The position numbers and the translations under genes were made by a program. The notes under the pieces were generated by a model. It ran no database searches and was not told the DNA's origin. It saw nothing but the letters and a program-made list of their open reading frames with translations. From Allobosea sp. (GTDB lineage Bacteria; Pseudomonadota; Alphaproteobacteria; Rhizobiales; Beijerinckiaceae): a stretch of 64,000 nucleotides of DNA. The DNA lies in NCBI RefSeq assembly GCF_017308015.1, contig NZ_JAFKFW010000025.1, forward strand, positions 1-64,000, read 5' to 3'. Shown piece after piece: positions 26,503 to 34,672 of the stretch; position 1 is the stretch's first letter; each line of letters opens with the position of its first letter.

Positions 26503-27207
26503 TCAGACCTGAACGGTTGGTCCGAATACCCGCTCGAACGCTTCCCGGAGCACCGAATCGACCTCCGGCATCGTCACCGGCAAGCCGAGATCGACCAGCG
26601 AGGTCACGCCGTGCTGGCTGACGCCACAGGGCACGATGCCATCGAAATGCGACAGATCCGGCTCGACATTCAGCGAGATGCCGTGGAACGAGACCCAGCG
26701 CCGCACGCGGATGCCGATCGCCGCGATCTTGTCCTCGATGCCGGCGCCCTTGTCCGGCCGACGCACCCAGACGCCAACGCGGTCCTCACGCCGTTCGCCG
26801 CGGACATTGAAATCATCGAGTGCGCCGATCAGCCAGCCTTCCAGCGCGGCAACGAAGCGGCGCAGGTCCGGCTGGCGCCGCTTCAGGTCGAGCATGACAT
26901 AAGCCACGCGCTGGCCGGGGCCGTGATAGGTGAACTGCCCGCCCCGCCCGGAGCGGAACACCGGGAATCGTTCGGGAGCGATCAGATCCTCGTCGCGGGC
27001 CGAGGTGCCGGCGGTGTAGAGCGGCGGATGCTCGACCAGCCAGACGCGCTCGCGCGCCAGCCCGTCGGCGATCAGCCCGGCACGGGCCTCCATCTCGGCG
27101 ACGGCCTCGTCGTAGCCGACGAGCCCTTCACTCACGACCCATTCGACCGGCTCGGACACCCCTTCCGGCAGGAAGGAGACGGCCAGTTCCTCACGCATCT
27201 TCACCAT
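26503..27207 (-). CDS. lipB: Lipoyl(octanoyl) transferase
   Basis: 234 residues. It moves octanoyl groups from acyl carrier protein to lipoyl domains. Motifs: [25 protein letters not shown] and the catalytic region [22 protein letters not shown] with the lysine, followed by GIVPCGV, which holds the active-site Cys. Near-identical to the family core. The start ATG at 27205-27207 is followed by another ATG at codon 4 (MVKMREEL). Confidence 0.95.
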   Translation of the reverse strand: MVKMREELAVSFLPEGVSEPVEWVVSEGLVGYDEAVAEMEARAGLIADGLARERVWLVEHPPLYTAGTSARDEDLIAPERFPVFRSGRGGQFTYHGPGQRVAYVMLDLKRRQPDLRRFVAALEGWLIGALDDFNVRGERREDRVGVWVRRPDKGAGIEDKIAAIGIRVRRWVSFHGISLNVEPDLSHFDGIVPCGVSQHGVTSLVDLGLPVTMPEVDSVLREAFERVFGPTVQV

Positions 27208-27346
27208 GGCTTAACCATGTTCCGTTCAAAGTTTCCGGGCTGGCGACGACACCCGGCACGGCCCTCGTAACGCCTCTTGCGCCCAAAACCGGCAGGCAGG
27301 CAAGTTTCGCTGGACGAATTCTGAAGTAGGGTTCCGGAGACAGAAC

Positions 27347-27616
27347 GTGAAGGCCGATCTCGATCTCGTCCCGGTGGAACTCACGGTGGTGCTCGGCCAG
27401 ACCCAGATGCCGATCTACAAGCTGCTGCGCCTCGGCCGCGGCGCCATCATCGAGCTGAACACCAGCGAGACCGACGAGGTCCAGATTCTCGCGAACAACC
27501 ACCCCTTCGCCAAGGGAATCGTCGTGGTCAGCGGCGCGCGAATCTCCGTCGAGATCACCCAGATGCTCAAGCGGCCGACGATCTACACCCTGCAGACCGT
27601 CGCCGAGGCCGCCTGA
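27347..27616 (+). CDS. fliN: FliN-like flagellar motor switch/secretion C-ring domain protein
   Basis: 89 residues from GTG at 27347, with GGAG in GGAGACAG upstream. VELTVVLGQTQMPIYKLLRLGRGAIIEL and PFAKGIVVVSGARISVEITQML are the FliN/SpoA surface-presentation core. It is a stand-alone gene: no other flagellar gene lies in the window, although motility proteins usually cluster. It is only the C-terminal switch domain, so it may act in flagellar assembly elsewhere or be a remnant relocated copy. It ends before a hairpin at 27629-27658. Confidence 0.85.
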   Translation: MKADLDLVPVELTVVLGQTQMPIYKLLRLGRGAIIELNTSETDEVQILANNHPFAKGIVVVSGARISVEITQMLKRPTIYTLQTVAEAA

Positions 27617-27628
27617 ACCGGCCGATCT

Positions 27629-27658
27629 GGGGAAAAATCGCGCTTCTGCGTTTTTCCT
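27629..27658 (+). terminator. Terminator after fliN-like gene
   Basis: GGGGAAAAATCGC, a short loop, then GCGTTTTTCC forms a stem with one bulge and a run of T. It lies 12 bp after the stop. Confidence 0.6.
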
Positions 27659-27669
27659 TCATGACGCTC

Positions 27670-27698
27670 TTGTGGCGGCGGATTCGATTTGCTAGATC
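27670..27698 (+). promoter_or_regulatory. Candidate promoter of tRNA-Leu
   Basis: TTGTGG at 27670-27675 and TAGATC at 27693-27698, separated by 17 bp, lie about 45 bp before the tRNA. Plausible sigma70-like match; no other support. Confidence 0.35.
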
Positions 27699-27741
27699 GG
27701 CGCCGCTCCCTGGTTGCACCGCCCGCAACCGGAACCGAGCT

Positions 27742-27826
27742 GCGGTCGTGGCGGAATTGGTAGACGCACTACCTTGAGGTGGTAGCGGGGAGACCCGTGG
27801 AGGTTCGAGTCCTCTCGACCGCACCA
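27742..27826 (+). tRNA. tRNA-Leu (GAG)
   Basis: 85-nt tRNA with an extended variable arm and encoded CCA. The acceptor pair is GCGGTCG at the start and CGACCGC at the end. The anticodon stem is CTACC/GGTAG with loop TTGAGGT, so the anticodon is GAG (leucine, CUC/CUU). The TTCGAGTCC T-arm is intact. The 3' part, from the last two bases of the anticodon stem onward, is duplicated at 43218-43277, so this gene is the integration site of the island. Confidence 0.97.
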
Positions 27827-27831
27827 AATTC
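27772..27831 (+). repeat. Left attachment-site direct repeat (attL-like, 60 bp)
   Basis: 60 bp from CCTTGAGGT of the anticodon region to AAATTC past the CCA, identical to 43218-43277. It begins in the anticodon stem, the usual crossover zone for tRNA-targeting tyrosine recombinases. The preceding base differs at the two ends (A here, G at the right), which marks the boundary. Confidence 0.93.
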
Positions 27832-27832
27832 A

Positions 27833-27874
27833 AAAAGGCCCGAGTTAGCTATGACTTAGCAGCTCGGGCCTTTT
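27833..27874 (+). terminator. Element-supplied terminator for tRNA-Leu
   Basis: AAAAGGCCCGAG and CTCGGGCCTTTT flank an 18-base loop. It follows the left repeat directly and would end the tRNA transcript after integration pushed the native terminator to 43290-43323. Confidence 0.85.
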
Positions 27875-27942
27875 CGATTCCTGCCCTCGGACTCTGATGA
27901 TTTCTCCTGCTTGGTCCCACACTGGCGCCACTGAGGAAAATC

Positions 27943-28953
27943 ATGGCCACCATCCGCAAGCATCGCGATAAATTCCAGGTCCGCATTCGCCGTAAGGATG
28001 CCCCTGCCCTAACCCGCACATTCGCCGCTTTCAGCGATGCCAAGGAATGGGCAACGCTGCAGGAGCGCAAGGCCGATAGAGGCGAATTGGGAGCGGATCG
28101 GAAAGAGCTAGAGAGAATCACTTTAGCCAAGCTGGTGGAGCGATACCGAGACGAGGTGCTCCCGATGAAGAAGGCGGAGACCGTGGAGCGGTACATCCTC
28201 AACGCCTTCCTCCGGCATCCGATTTGCAAGAAGCGTCTCTCCGACCTGACCACCGCCGATTTCGCCGCCTATCGCGATCAGCGCCTGCGAGAGATTTCGC
28301 CCGCGTCGCTTAAGCGGCAACTCACGCCGGTCCGTAACATGTTCAAGGTCGCCCGGATGGAATGGGACATCCCCTTGGCAAGCAATCCGCTCAACGGGCT
28401 CACTTTGAAGGCCCGAGATAATATGCGGGAGCGGAGACTGCAGGACGGGGAGTACGAGAAGCTGACGGCGTCACTCGCTAAAACTCGGAACCCGCTTCTC
28501 GCGCCGATTGTCAGGTTAGCACTCGCGACCGCGATGCGTAGGGGCGAAATACTCGCACTTCGACTGAGAGACGTCGATCTCCCGCGGAAGACCGCCATTA
28601 TCCGCGAGGCTAAGAACGGCCACTCGCGGAGTATCCCCCTTACCTCCGCAGCGATCCAGGCGGTTCAGGAGGCTATTGCTCTGACTCTGCCCGGCACAGG
28701 CGACAGATTGTTTCCCATCGCCCCTGCAGCCCTCCGAGAGGCCTGGGACTGCGCGACGAGTCGGGCGGAGCTGGAGGACCTCCATTTCCACGACCTCCGA
28801 CACGAAGCGATCTCGCGGCTCTTCGAGTTAGGTCTAACCGTTCCAGAGGTAGCTTCGGTCAGCGGACATCGTACAATGTCACAGCTGATGCGATATGCGC
28901 ACGCGAATGCGCACTCGCTGCGAGCGAAGCTGGACAGCGCTCCGTCCCGGTGA
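27943..28953 (+). CDS. int: Tyrosine recombinase (integrase)
   Basis: 336 residues. N-terminal arm-binding and core-binding regions, then the catalytic domain with Arg in TAMRRGEIL, the HFHDLRHEA block carrying the second Arg, GH in SGHRTMS and the nucleophile Tyr in MRYAHAN. All four catalytic features are present, so the enzyme looks active. Start ATG at 27943, 112 bp past the left repeat. The neighbouring tRNA repeat identifies it as the recombinase that integrated the island. Confidence 0.95.
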   Translation: MATIRKHRDKFQVRIRRKDAPALTRTFAAFSDAKEWATLQERKADRGELGADRKELERITLAKLVERYRDEVLPMKKAETVERYILNAFLRHPICKKRLSDLTTADFAAYRDQRLREISPASLKRQLTPVRNMFKVARMEWDIPLASNPLNGLTLKARDNMRERRLQDGEYEKLTASLAKTRNPLLAPIVRLALATAMRRGEILALRLRDVDLPRKTAIIREAKNGHSRSIPLTSAAIQAVQEAIALTLPGTGDRLFPIAPAALREAWDCATSRAELEDLHFHDLRHEAISRLFELGLTVPEVASVSGHRTMSQLMRYAHANAHSLRAKLDSAPSR

Positions 28954-29436
28954 GTTTGAAAAACTCGCAAAGCAACTCGATGTTGAAGCAGAGGGTATGG
29001 GTCGTCCATTGACCGGACAAGCCATACCCATCTCGGCCGGTGCCGCCGCCGCTCTGACTCCAAGATAATCGCGTGAGCGGATCCCGGATCTGATCCGCTC
29101 AGCACTCTCGACTCTCACGCGAACAATTTTCATTCGAGTCAATTCTGCACAGCTGCTGCACCTCAAAATCAGCACAGTCGACTCCGGAGCGAGTTCGCGG
29201 TCTTGCAGGAGCAGATTGCAAATTTCCGGTCTCAGTAGATTCAGACAATCCGTATTACCCGACTCGACTTCTCTGCGAACGATACTCAGCTAATAAAAGT
29301 ATACGCGGCGACTCTACTGCAACCGATTGTTGACTATTGGTGCAGTAAATGCAACTATTGGCCACCATCGTTCGACCATGACACCGATTGCGGCGGAAAA
29401 ATGCATTCCCGCGACATAAAATCGAATGGGAAATTC
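28954..29436. other. 483-bp gene-free region between integrase and AlpA gene
   Basis: No convincing gene. It holds an 8-bp inverted repeat GGGTATGG/CCATACCC (28993-29000 and 29022-29029) and a 10-bp perfect one, TGAGCGGATC/GATCCGCTCA (29074-29083 and 29092-29101), with no T-run after it. Two direct ACTATTGG copies at 29333-29340 and 29354-29361 lie before the AlpA gene. It is more AT-rich than the core genome. Likely regulatory or attachment-accessory DNA. Confidence 0.5.
29333..29361 (+). promoter_or_regulatory. Tandem ACTATTGG repeats upstream of AlpA gene
   Basis: Direct repeats ACTATTGG at 29333-29340 and 29354-29361 lie 21 bp apart (two helical turns), so a bound regulator would sit on one DNA face. 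Proposed operator; no binding data. Confidence 0.4.
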
Positions 29437-29628
29437 ATGAAAACATTCATCAGACTTCCCGAAGTAAAGCAAATGATTGGAATCTCGGCAACATCGACGC
29501 TTTACGACTTGATACGAAATGGTCGTTTTCCAAAGCCAATCAAGCTTAGCCCACGGGTCTCCGTGTGGGATTCCGAGCAAATCCAAAATTGGATGGCGGA
29601 ACGCGCATCAAAGAGCGTCGCGGCTTAG
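29437..29628 (+). CDS. AlpA-family DNA-binding regulator/excisionase
   Basis: 63 residues: IRLPEVKQMIGIS then TSTLYDLIRNGRFPKPIKLS and VWDSEQIQNWMAER. This is the winged-helix MerR-like AlpA fold found next to integrases, acting as excisionase or activator of the island's excision. Start ATG at 29437; an upstream in-frame ATG at 29401 gives a less likely N-terminus. The tandem repeats upstream are candidate binding sites. Confidence 0.85.
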   Translation: MKTFIRLPEVKQMIGISATSTLYDLIRNGRFPKPIKLSPRVSVWDSEQIQNWMAERASKSVAA

Positions 29629-29647
29629 TTATAGAGGGGATTACACT

Positions 29648-29995
29648 ATGAATAGGCAGGACAAATATCGAAGCTCCTCCATCCAGAATTTCACTCAGGC
29701 CGAATTGGACAAGGCGCGGGACAATCTCGCGTTCGTGAAGCGCCGGTTCCCGGAGGAGTCGGCGAGAGAGCAGGCTGTTATCAGAGAGAAAGGTCTGGAA
29801 GATCACCGTGAAGTAATTTCGCACTACATTCGCTTTAAATCTCCGATGACGGAGCGCGAACTTGGCGTACTGCAGATGTTCGCCGATACCAGTTACGCGG
29901 GGAGTTTCGGTCGCGGCGAGCAACACGAAGCTGCAGGCGGCTCAAGCCCTGCTGATATTCTCTATCGGCCCGCCATCAAGCCAGATGGTGCATGA
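29648..29995 (+). CDS. Island hypothetical protein
   Basis: 115 residues from ATG at 29648 with AGAGGGG upstream. Hydrophilic and helix-rich: FTQAELDKARDNLAFVKRRF and PEESAREQAVIREKG. No motif recognised. It lies 19 bp after the AlpA gene and overlaps the start of the next gene (29992), so probably co-transcribed. Confidence 0.6.
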   Translation: MNRQDKYRSSSIQNFTQAELDKARDNLAFVKRRFPEESAREQAVIREKGLEDHREVISHYIRFKSPMTERELGVLQMFADTSYAGSFGRGEQHEAAGGSSPADILYRPAIKPDGA

Positions 29996-30303
29996 TGGAG
30001 TCTTTGAGATGCCTTCTTGCCGAGATCGACACAGCGTTTCGCCTCGGCGACTACGCCGACTGCCTCCATGGGCTCGGCGTGATTGAGCAAAATATCGAGG
30101 CGCTGACGCAGGAGCCTGACGCGCTGTTTCGGCTAAGCCGAGGGCTAGCCGCATTACGCATGCTCCATGCCCAGCATGAACGGGAAGGTCGGACCGCCCT
30201 CGCCGCTGACGCCGCCCGCCGGATCGCGGAGGTCGAGCAGCGTGTTGCCGAGCTAGCCCGATTGGCGGAGGCGGAAATGCGGCAGCGAGGTGGGGCGAAC
30301 TGA
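29992..30303 (+). CDS. Island hypothetical protein, coiled-coil
   Basis: 103 residues. ATG at 29992 overlaps the stop of the previous gene. Strongly helical, with the heptad-like AARRIAEVEQRVAELARLAEAEM suggesting a coiled coil near the C-terminus. No family recognised. The next gene starts 13 bp after its stop, which supports one operon. Confidence 0.6.
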   Translation: MMESLRCLLAEIDTAFRLGDYADCLHGLGVIEQNIEALTQEPDALFRLSRGLAALRMLHAQHEREGRTALAADAARRIAEVEQRVAELARLAEAEMRQRGGAN

Positions 30304-30316
30304 GAGGCGGTTGCGG

Positions 30317-31918
30317 ATGAAGGTATTTTCTCTCGAAGAAGCACGGGACCGGCTCCTTAAAGAGACGGGGCCGGTCAAGGAGCGGGATTGGCTCGTCCCC
30401 CAGGCAACGGCCTCATCGCCAACCAATCGCCCTGCACTGGAGTTCAACGAGACGCGGCCCGATTTAGCGATTCGGAAAGCTGCCGAGGTTCTGTTGGAGG
30501 CTGGACTGCCGCTTTATCTCCGACTCGGCCGCCTCGTCTGGCTGCGAGAAGTTGCATCTAAGGACTGGGAGCGGAAGCCGCTCATCGTGAAACGCTTCGC
30601 GGACGAGGCGATGAAGGAAAACCTGCGAGATGAACTAAGCCAATTGACGGACTGGCGGGGACGGAATGGAAAAGCCATCCCGGTTCCGCCACCCGTCTAC
30701 AATATGATGCCCGAGCTTGCGTGGAAGCTGGGCGTCGTGCCCGAGGTCGAAGGGCTCTTCATGGCGCCGACGCTCAGACCTGATGGAACGGTGCTGCTGC
30801 GCGAGGGGTATGACGCGGCGACTCGGCTGCTTCTCGTAGACGTGCCGAGGTTGCCAGCCATTCCCGACCGGCCAAGCCGAGCGGACGCGGAGGCGGCGCT
30901 TGTTGCGTTGAAGGGTCTGCTTCGAGAATTCCCATTCCGAGATGAAGCGGATCAATCCGTCGCGTTGGCGCTCATCCTCGCAACCGTGGTGCGCGGAGCC
31001 TTGGGGCATATCCCCCTGACTGTGATTCAGGCGCCAGAGAAGGGCTCGGGCAAATCCTTCCTCGTGGATATTGCGAACGTGATAGCGACCGGGCAGCGCT
31101 GCTCGGTAGTCGCCGCGCGATCGGAGGTCGAAAAATGGGAAAGGCAGATCGCGCTGAGCGTCGCGAGCGGCGATCCCATCGTGTCCCTCGACAATTTCAA
31201 CGGGGAGCTCAAAAGCGATTTGCTCGCCCAGTTGGTCACGCAGACGAAGGTGAAGGCGCTGCTGCCGTACGGCCGGGACATGGTGGAACTTGAGTGTCGG
31301 TCCGTGCTCACGGTCAACGGGAACGGCGTGCGAGTCGCCGATGACCTTGGCCGGCGAGTTGTCCTTTGTCGGCTCGACGCTGGAATGGAGCGGCCTTGGG
31401 AGAGGGCGTTCGAGGGGAGGCCGCTGGACGAGATCGGCCGGAACCGCGGACGCTACATCGCAGCGGCGCTGACAATCGTCCGGGCGTACCTCGCGGCGGG
31501 AGAGCCAGTGGACCTCGAGCCGCTGAACGGTTTCGAGGACTGGGGTCGGTTCGTGCGCGGCCCGCTGGTGTGGCTGGGGCAAGTCGATCCAGCAGCGACG
31601 CAGGCCAATGCGATGAGGGACGACACTGGCCTGCAGAGCCTGGGCGTCGTCTTCGCGGCGATGGCTGAGGCGTGCGGAGTGGGCGAGGACAATGCCCGGA
31701 CACTCAACGAGATGCTCGGCGATGCGCCCGCTGGGCGGGATGGCGAGTGGGCCAGATTACAGGACGCGTTCGCCGAGGCGGTTGCCCCAAAGCCGCTAAC
31801 CCCATTGAGCCTGGGCCACGCTCTGCGGAAGGCAGCTAACCGCGTGATCGGCGGCCACCGGTTGAGGAACCGAAGCAATCGGCTGGGAACGAAGGAATGG
31901 TGGATCGACCGCGCGTAG
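30317..31918 (+). CDS. P-loop replication ATPase (primase/helicase-like)
   Basis: 533 residues from ATG at 30317. Walker A is in APEKGSGKSFL (lysine about residue 246) and a Walker B-like acidic pair in VSLDNFNGEL (about 290). NGNGVRVADDLGRRVVLCRLD fits the sensor/arginine region of phage-type superfamily 3 or DnaB-like primase-helicases. The C-terminal TPLSLGHALRKAANRV region ends in KEWW, a winged-helix-like tail. No zinc-finger primase domain is seen at the N-terminus, so helicase/ATPase is safer than primase. The stop is followed at once by the iteron cluster. Confidence 0.75.
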   Translation: MKVFSLEEARDRLLKETGPVKERDWLVPQATASSPTNRPALEFNETRPDLAIRKAAEVLLEAGLPLYLRLGRLVWLREVASKDWERKPLIVKRFADEAMKENLRDELSQLTDWRGRNGKAIPVPPPVYNMMPELAWKLGVVPEVEGLFMAPTLRPDGTVLLREGYDAATRLLLVDVPRLPAIPDRPSRADAEAALVALKGLLREFPFRDEADQSVALALILATVVRGALGHIPLTVIQAPEKGSGKSFLVDIANVIATGQRCSVVAARSEVEKWERQIALSVASGDPIVSLDNFNGELKSDLLAQLVTQTKVKALLPYGRDMVELECRSVLTVNGNGVRVADDLGRRVVLCRLDAGMERPWERAFEGRPLDEIGRNRGRYIAAALTIVRAYLAAGEPVDLEPLNGFEDWGRFVRGPLVWLGQVDPAATQANAMRDDTGLQSLGVVFAAMAEACGVGEDNARTLNEMLGDAPAGRDGEWARLQDAFAEAVAPKPLTPLSLGHALRKAANRVIGGHRLRNRSNRLGTKEWWIDRA

Positions 31919-31933
31919 CGTGAGCCGGGTATG

Positions 31934-32126
31934 GCTGCTGGGGTTGCTGGTGTTGCTGGTGATGTTTCCAAAAGCGTTCGGCGCCCTTTCCCTTCGCACC
32001 AAAATTTATTGTGGGTTTATATCACCAGCATCCCCAGCAATTCTATAAAATTTCAATAAAATCAATTGTTTATGGCGCATGCGATGGCCGAAAATTGATC
32101 CCCGGCTATCCCCAGCATCACCAGCA
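31934..32126. other. Candidate replication origin: iteron cluster around AT-rich DNA
   Basis: 9-bp units A[TA]C[AC]CCAGC: three on the minus strand at 31934-31963, two on the plus strand at 32022-32039, two at 32108-32125. The first 20 bp TTGCTGGTGTTGCTGGTGAT matches the reverse complement of 32021-32040 at 18 of 20 positions. The sequence between the second and third sets (about 32040-32080) is AT-rich with runs of A and T. This sits directly after the ATPase gene. Iterons plus an AT-rich unwinding zone are the standard origin layout, but function is inferred. Confidence 0.6.
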
Positions 32127-32137
32127 GAGGAACGAAT

Positions 32138-32560
32138 ATGAACGAGGAAGTCAGCCCGGCTATAGGCGCCCTGCTCGACCTAATGACCAATCCCAGCCTG
32201 ACAATAGGCCAGCGCATCGAAGCCGCCCGCGCGATTATCGAGTTTGAGGCTCCGCCGGCCGTTTTCGAACTCGCCCGCTCTTTCCTGATGGGGGTCGCTG
32301 AGAACGCGGACTTCGATCTGAAGATCAGGGCGCTTCAGCTGGTCCGCAAAGTTGAGGCCCGTCGAGTCGTGCCCGGCGAAGGGCAGGCCAAGCATGATGT
32401 CGCGCTGGCCGAGCGGATGGCTGCGGCGCGGGAACGATTAGCCGCGCGGGCCGAAGGGCGGTGGACCACACCTAACGTTGAATCGCTCGCTGAACACGTC
32501 GAGGGCAATGGGCTGGCGGCAAGGTTGCAGCGGGCGAGGCTAAGCAGCTTGCGGACATAA
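32138..32560 (+). CDS. Island hypothetical protein
   Basis: 140 residues with AGAGGAACG upstream of ATG at 32138. Helical, with many Arg and Ala (AERMAAARERLAARAEG). No motif recognised. It follows the origin-like region and is followed by the gene at 32624 with 63 bp between. Confidence 0.6.
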   Translation: MNEEVSPAIGALLDLMTNPSLTIGQRIEAARAIIEFEAPPAVFELARSFLMGVAENADFDLKIRALQLVRKVEARRVVPGEGQAKHDVALAERMAAARERLAARAEGRWTTPNVESLAEHVEGNGLAARLQRARLSSLRT

Positions 32561-32623
32561 GATGACTGGTACAAGCTGCTGAATCAACGCTTATCAGGCT
32601 CGTTTCAGGATTAGAGGGTACGA

Positions 32624-32947
32624 ATGTTCGGATGGCTCAAAGATAAGCAGATCAAAGAGCAGAAGAAATTATTGTTCCAGAATAGCGCTGCGTCCAAGGT
32701 GCTTGCAGGCTTCTATCTAGCAACCGGCGACAGCGCGAATGGCGCGCGCATGGAAGCTCATGAGGAACAGAATCGCCTCATTGCGCTATCCGTTGACGAG
32801 GATGCCAAGATTGATGCTGCCGATCTCAAAATCGCCCTTGATATCAATCAGGATTTGAGAAAGCACCATCAGCGCTCGTTGCCGATGAATGGTCCTTTTG
32901 ATGAGATATATCGGCCTATGCTTGGCTGGGATAAATATTTCGAATAA
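32624..32947 (+). CDS. Island hypothetical protein
   Basis: 107 residues from ATG at 32624. N-terminal helix with Lys-rich start (MFGWLKDKQIKEQKKL), hydrophobic residues at 25-35 (KVLAGFYLATG) and a C-terminal WDKYFE. No motif recognised. The base composition is lower in GC than the core genome. Confidence 0.55.
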   Translation: MFGWLKDKQIKEQKKLLFQNSAASKVLAGFYLATGDSANGARMEAHEEQNRLIALSVDEDAKIDAADLKIALDINQDLRKHHQRSLPMNGPFDEIYRPMLGWDKYFE

Positions 32948-33020
32948 ATCGATCATCCAAAGATTCGGATTGTTTCTTTATAATTAGACTGAATATCGAC
33001 CATTAATCGAGGGCGGCGTT

Positions 33021-33212
33021 TTGAAGCTACTATTTGCTGTACTGCCCTTGTTCGCCGCAACGGCGCTGATGTTTCTAGCAGTACGCCTAATTCCCCCTGA
33101 GAGAGGGAAATCAGACCCTGAAGTCGAGATCAAAACTCGTCGCGATTTAGTTATTTCTTTGATTGCCGCTGTGGTCGTTGTCGGCCTAGTCATTTGGGCA
33201 ATAGTCAAATAA
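33021..33212 (+). CDS. Small two-helix membrane protein
   Basis: 63 residues starting with TTG at 33021 (GAGG upstream). Two hydrophobic segments (about residues 3-23 and 43-62) flank a charged loop, RLIPPERGKSDPEVEIKTRRD. Function is unknown; the hairpin-like topology is compatible with many small membrane proteins. Confidence 0.5.
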   Translation: MKLLFAVLPLFAATALMFLAVRLIPPERGKSDPEVEIKTRRDLVISLIAAVVVVGLVIWAIVK

Positions 33213-33238
33213 CGAGCAGAAGACCGAAGCGCTTGCCT

Positions 33239-33808
33239 TCAGGACGTCGCGCCTCGTCTCAATATCCGAAACACGCTCGCCCGCCCGATCCCTAGCTTCC
33301 CGGCGATGGCATCTCCGCTTTCCCCACTCGCCCGCAACGCCATCACCTCGTCCGCCTTCGCCCGCGCAGTCGGCGATCGCCCCTTGTACTTCCCCTCCGC
33401 CTTCGCCTTAGCGATGCCCTCGCGCTGACGTTCGAGCATCAGGTCCCGCTCAAAGGCGGCAATGCCGCCGAGGACGGTTAGCATCAGTTTCCCGGTAGGC
33501 GTGCCCGTGTCCACGTTCATCGACAAAATACGAAGCGTGACACCGTTGGCCTCCAGGTCTTTGGCGATCTGCAGAAGGTCGGAAGTAGATCGCGCCAGCC
33601 GGTCCGGCTTGGTCACGATAAGCGTATCACCCTCTCGCAGATACTCCAGCGCTCGGTCCAACTCCGGCCGCTTCGTCGCAACGGCGGAAAGCTCCTCATG
33701 GAATAGTTTCGCGCAGCCCGCCGCCCGCAGGTCGCGCAACTGCGCCTCCAGTCCGGCCTTCTGGTCGGTCGTCGAGGTGCGGGCATAGCCCACCGTTTGG
33801 CCCGTCAT
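33239..33808 (-). CDS. Serine recombinase (resolvase/invertase family)
   Basis: 189 residues from ATG at 33808 (MTGQTVGYARTS). The catalytic Ser is in YARTSTTDQ; the conserved Arg/Asp region is in KPDRLARSTSDLL, and GKLMLTVLGGIAAFERDLM is typical of the family. The C-terminal helix-turn-helix is RASGESGDAIAGKLGIGRASVFRIL. It probably resolves co-integrates or inverts a segment; targets unknown. TGATAC repeats lie immediately upstream (33844-33936). An extra in-frame ATG lies at 33820. Confidence 0.9.
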   Translation of the reverse strand: MTGQTVGYARTSTTDQKAGLEAQLRDLRAAGCAKLFHEELSAVATKRPELDRALEYLREGDTLIVTKPDRLARSTSDLLQIAKDLEANGVTLRILSMNVDTGTPTGKLMLTVLGGIAAFERDLMLERQREGIAKAKAEGKYKGRSPTARAKADEVMALRASGESGDAIAGKLGIGRASVFRILRRGATS

Positions 33809-33843
33809 CACTGGCTCCATCGGCTCACAAAGTTAAGGAATCA

Positions 33844-33936
33844 GTGATACAACAGTCTCAAAATAGCAAGTGCCATTCTTATGATACTACGAGGGTGCGA
33901 CTTTTATCGTATCACTAGGGCTTGCCCAATTGATAC
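33844..33936. promoter_or_regulatory. TGATAC repeats upstream of resolvase (candidate res site)
   Basis: TGATAC occurs at 33845-33850, 33882-33887 and 33931-33936, and inverted as GTATCA at 33909-33914. Four copies of a hexamer in under 100 bp beside a serine recombinase resemble res subsites. Not seen elsewhere in the flanks I checked. Inference only. Confidence 0.45.
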
Positions 33937-34672
33937 TGCTGCGCGGGGCGATGAGGAGAAGGGTTGAAAATGACCTCACATTCTCGACAGCGGAGCCATA
34001 TCCACCGGCATTGATGACGGACCACGATCGGGAAACGGGGCATCAATACGGCGCCGGTCCGGTGGCGCGCGACGGCGTCAATGCGGAGAAACGTGGTGCG
34101 GGTTAATTACGCCGGAACCGCCCCCCACGGCCACGCCACGCGTTCGAGCCATATCGTCCGGTGGCCGGACAGGCCATACCGTCTGGGCCGGAAAGTATAG
34201 AAGCGTCAGCGGAGCCGGGAACGGCCCTGGCAGCGTTAGGATCGTCGTTCGCTCTTTGCCGGGAACTCGCGGCGCAGGGTCGTCACAAAAAGCGAACCCC
34301 ACCCCCCTCTTTTTTCAATCCGGCATACCCGGCTTTCGCCGATGCCGCCCCGCCTCTCGCGCCTACTACGACCTTCTGCCGCAGAGCGGATTTTTCGAGG
34401 ATATGGCTCGACCTCGGCGCTGGTCACGCGGAATTGCTCTGCACTTTCAAACGTCGCCGAAGCCGCTGATCGTCCCTAGCCGTTTCCGTGGTTGAAGCGC
34501 ATCGCGCCTCGAGTGGAAGCTGTGATTTCGTTTAAGAGCGGACTTGGCATTGCGTTGTCGAACATGGTCAACGTCCCTAAGCATCAACGTCGTCTTCCGC
34601 GCTCACCAAACCGTGTGCTAATCTTTCTTCCAGCTGCGATTCCGCTGGAGCGGCGCTGAGGGGCACCGCCGT
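33937..34672. other. Gene-free region between resolvase and restriction operon
   Basis: No gene supported. Open frames here (34078-34302 and 34161-34469, on both strands) overlap each other and lack family motifs. A palindrome GTCCGG/CCGGAC sits at 34156-34170, followed by GGACAGGCCATACC, close to GGACAAGCCATACC at 29016-29029. The end of the region should hold the restriction operon promoter, but I see no clear -35/-10. Confidence 0.5.

Noticed and set aside
29074-29101. Perfect 10-bp inverted repeat as integrase terminator
   Set aside because: No T-run follows on either strand; more likely a protein site.
34078-34302. 74-codon frame in the gap before the restriction gene
   Set aside because: No ribosome site, no family similarity and overlapped by an equal frame on the other strand.
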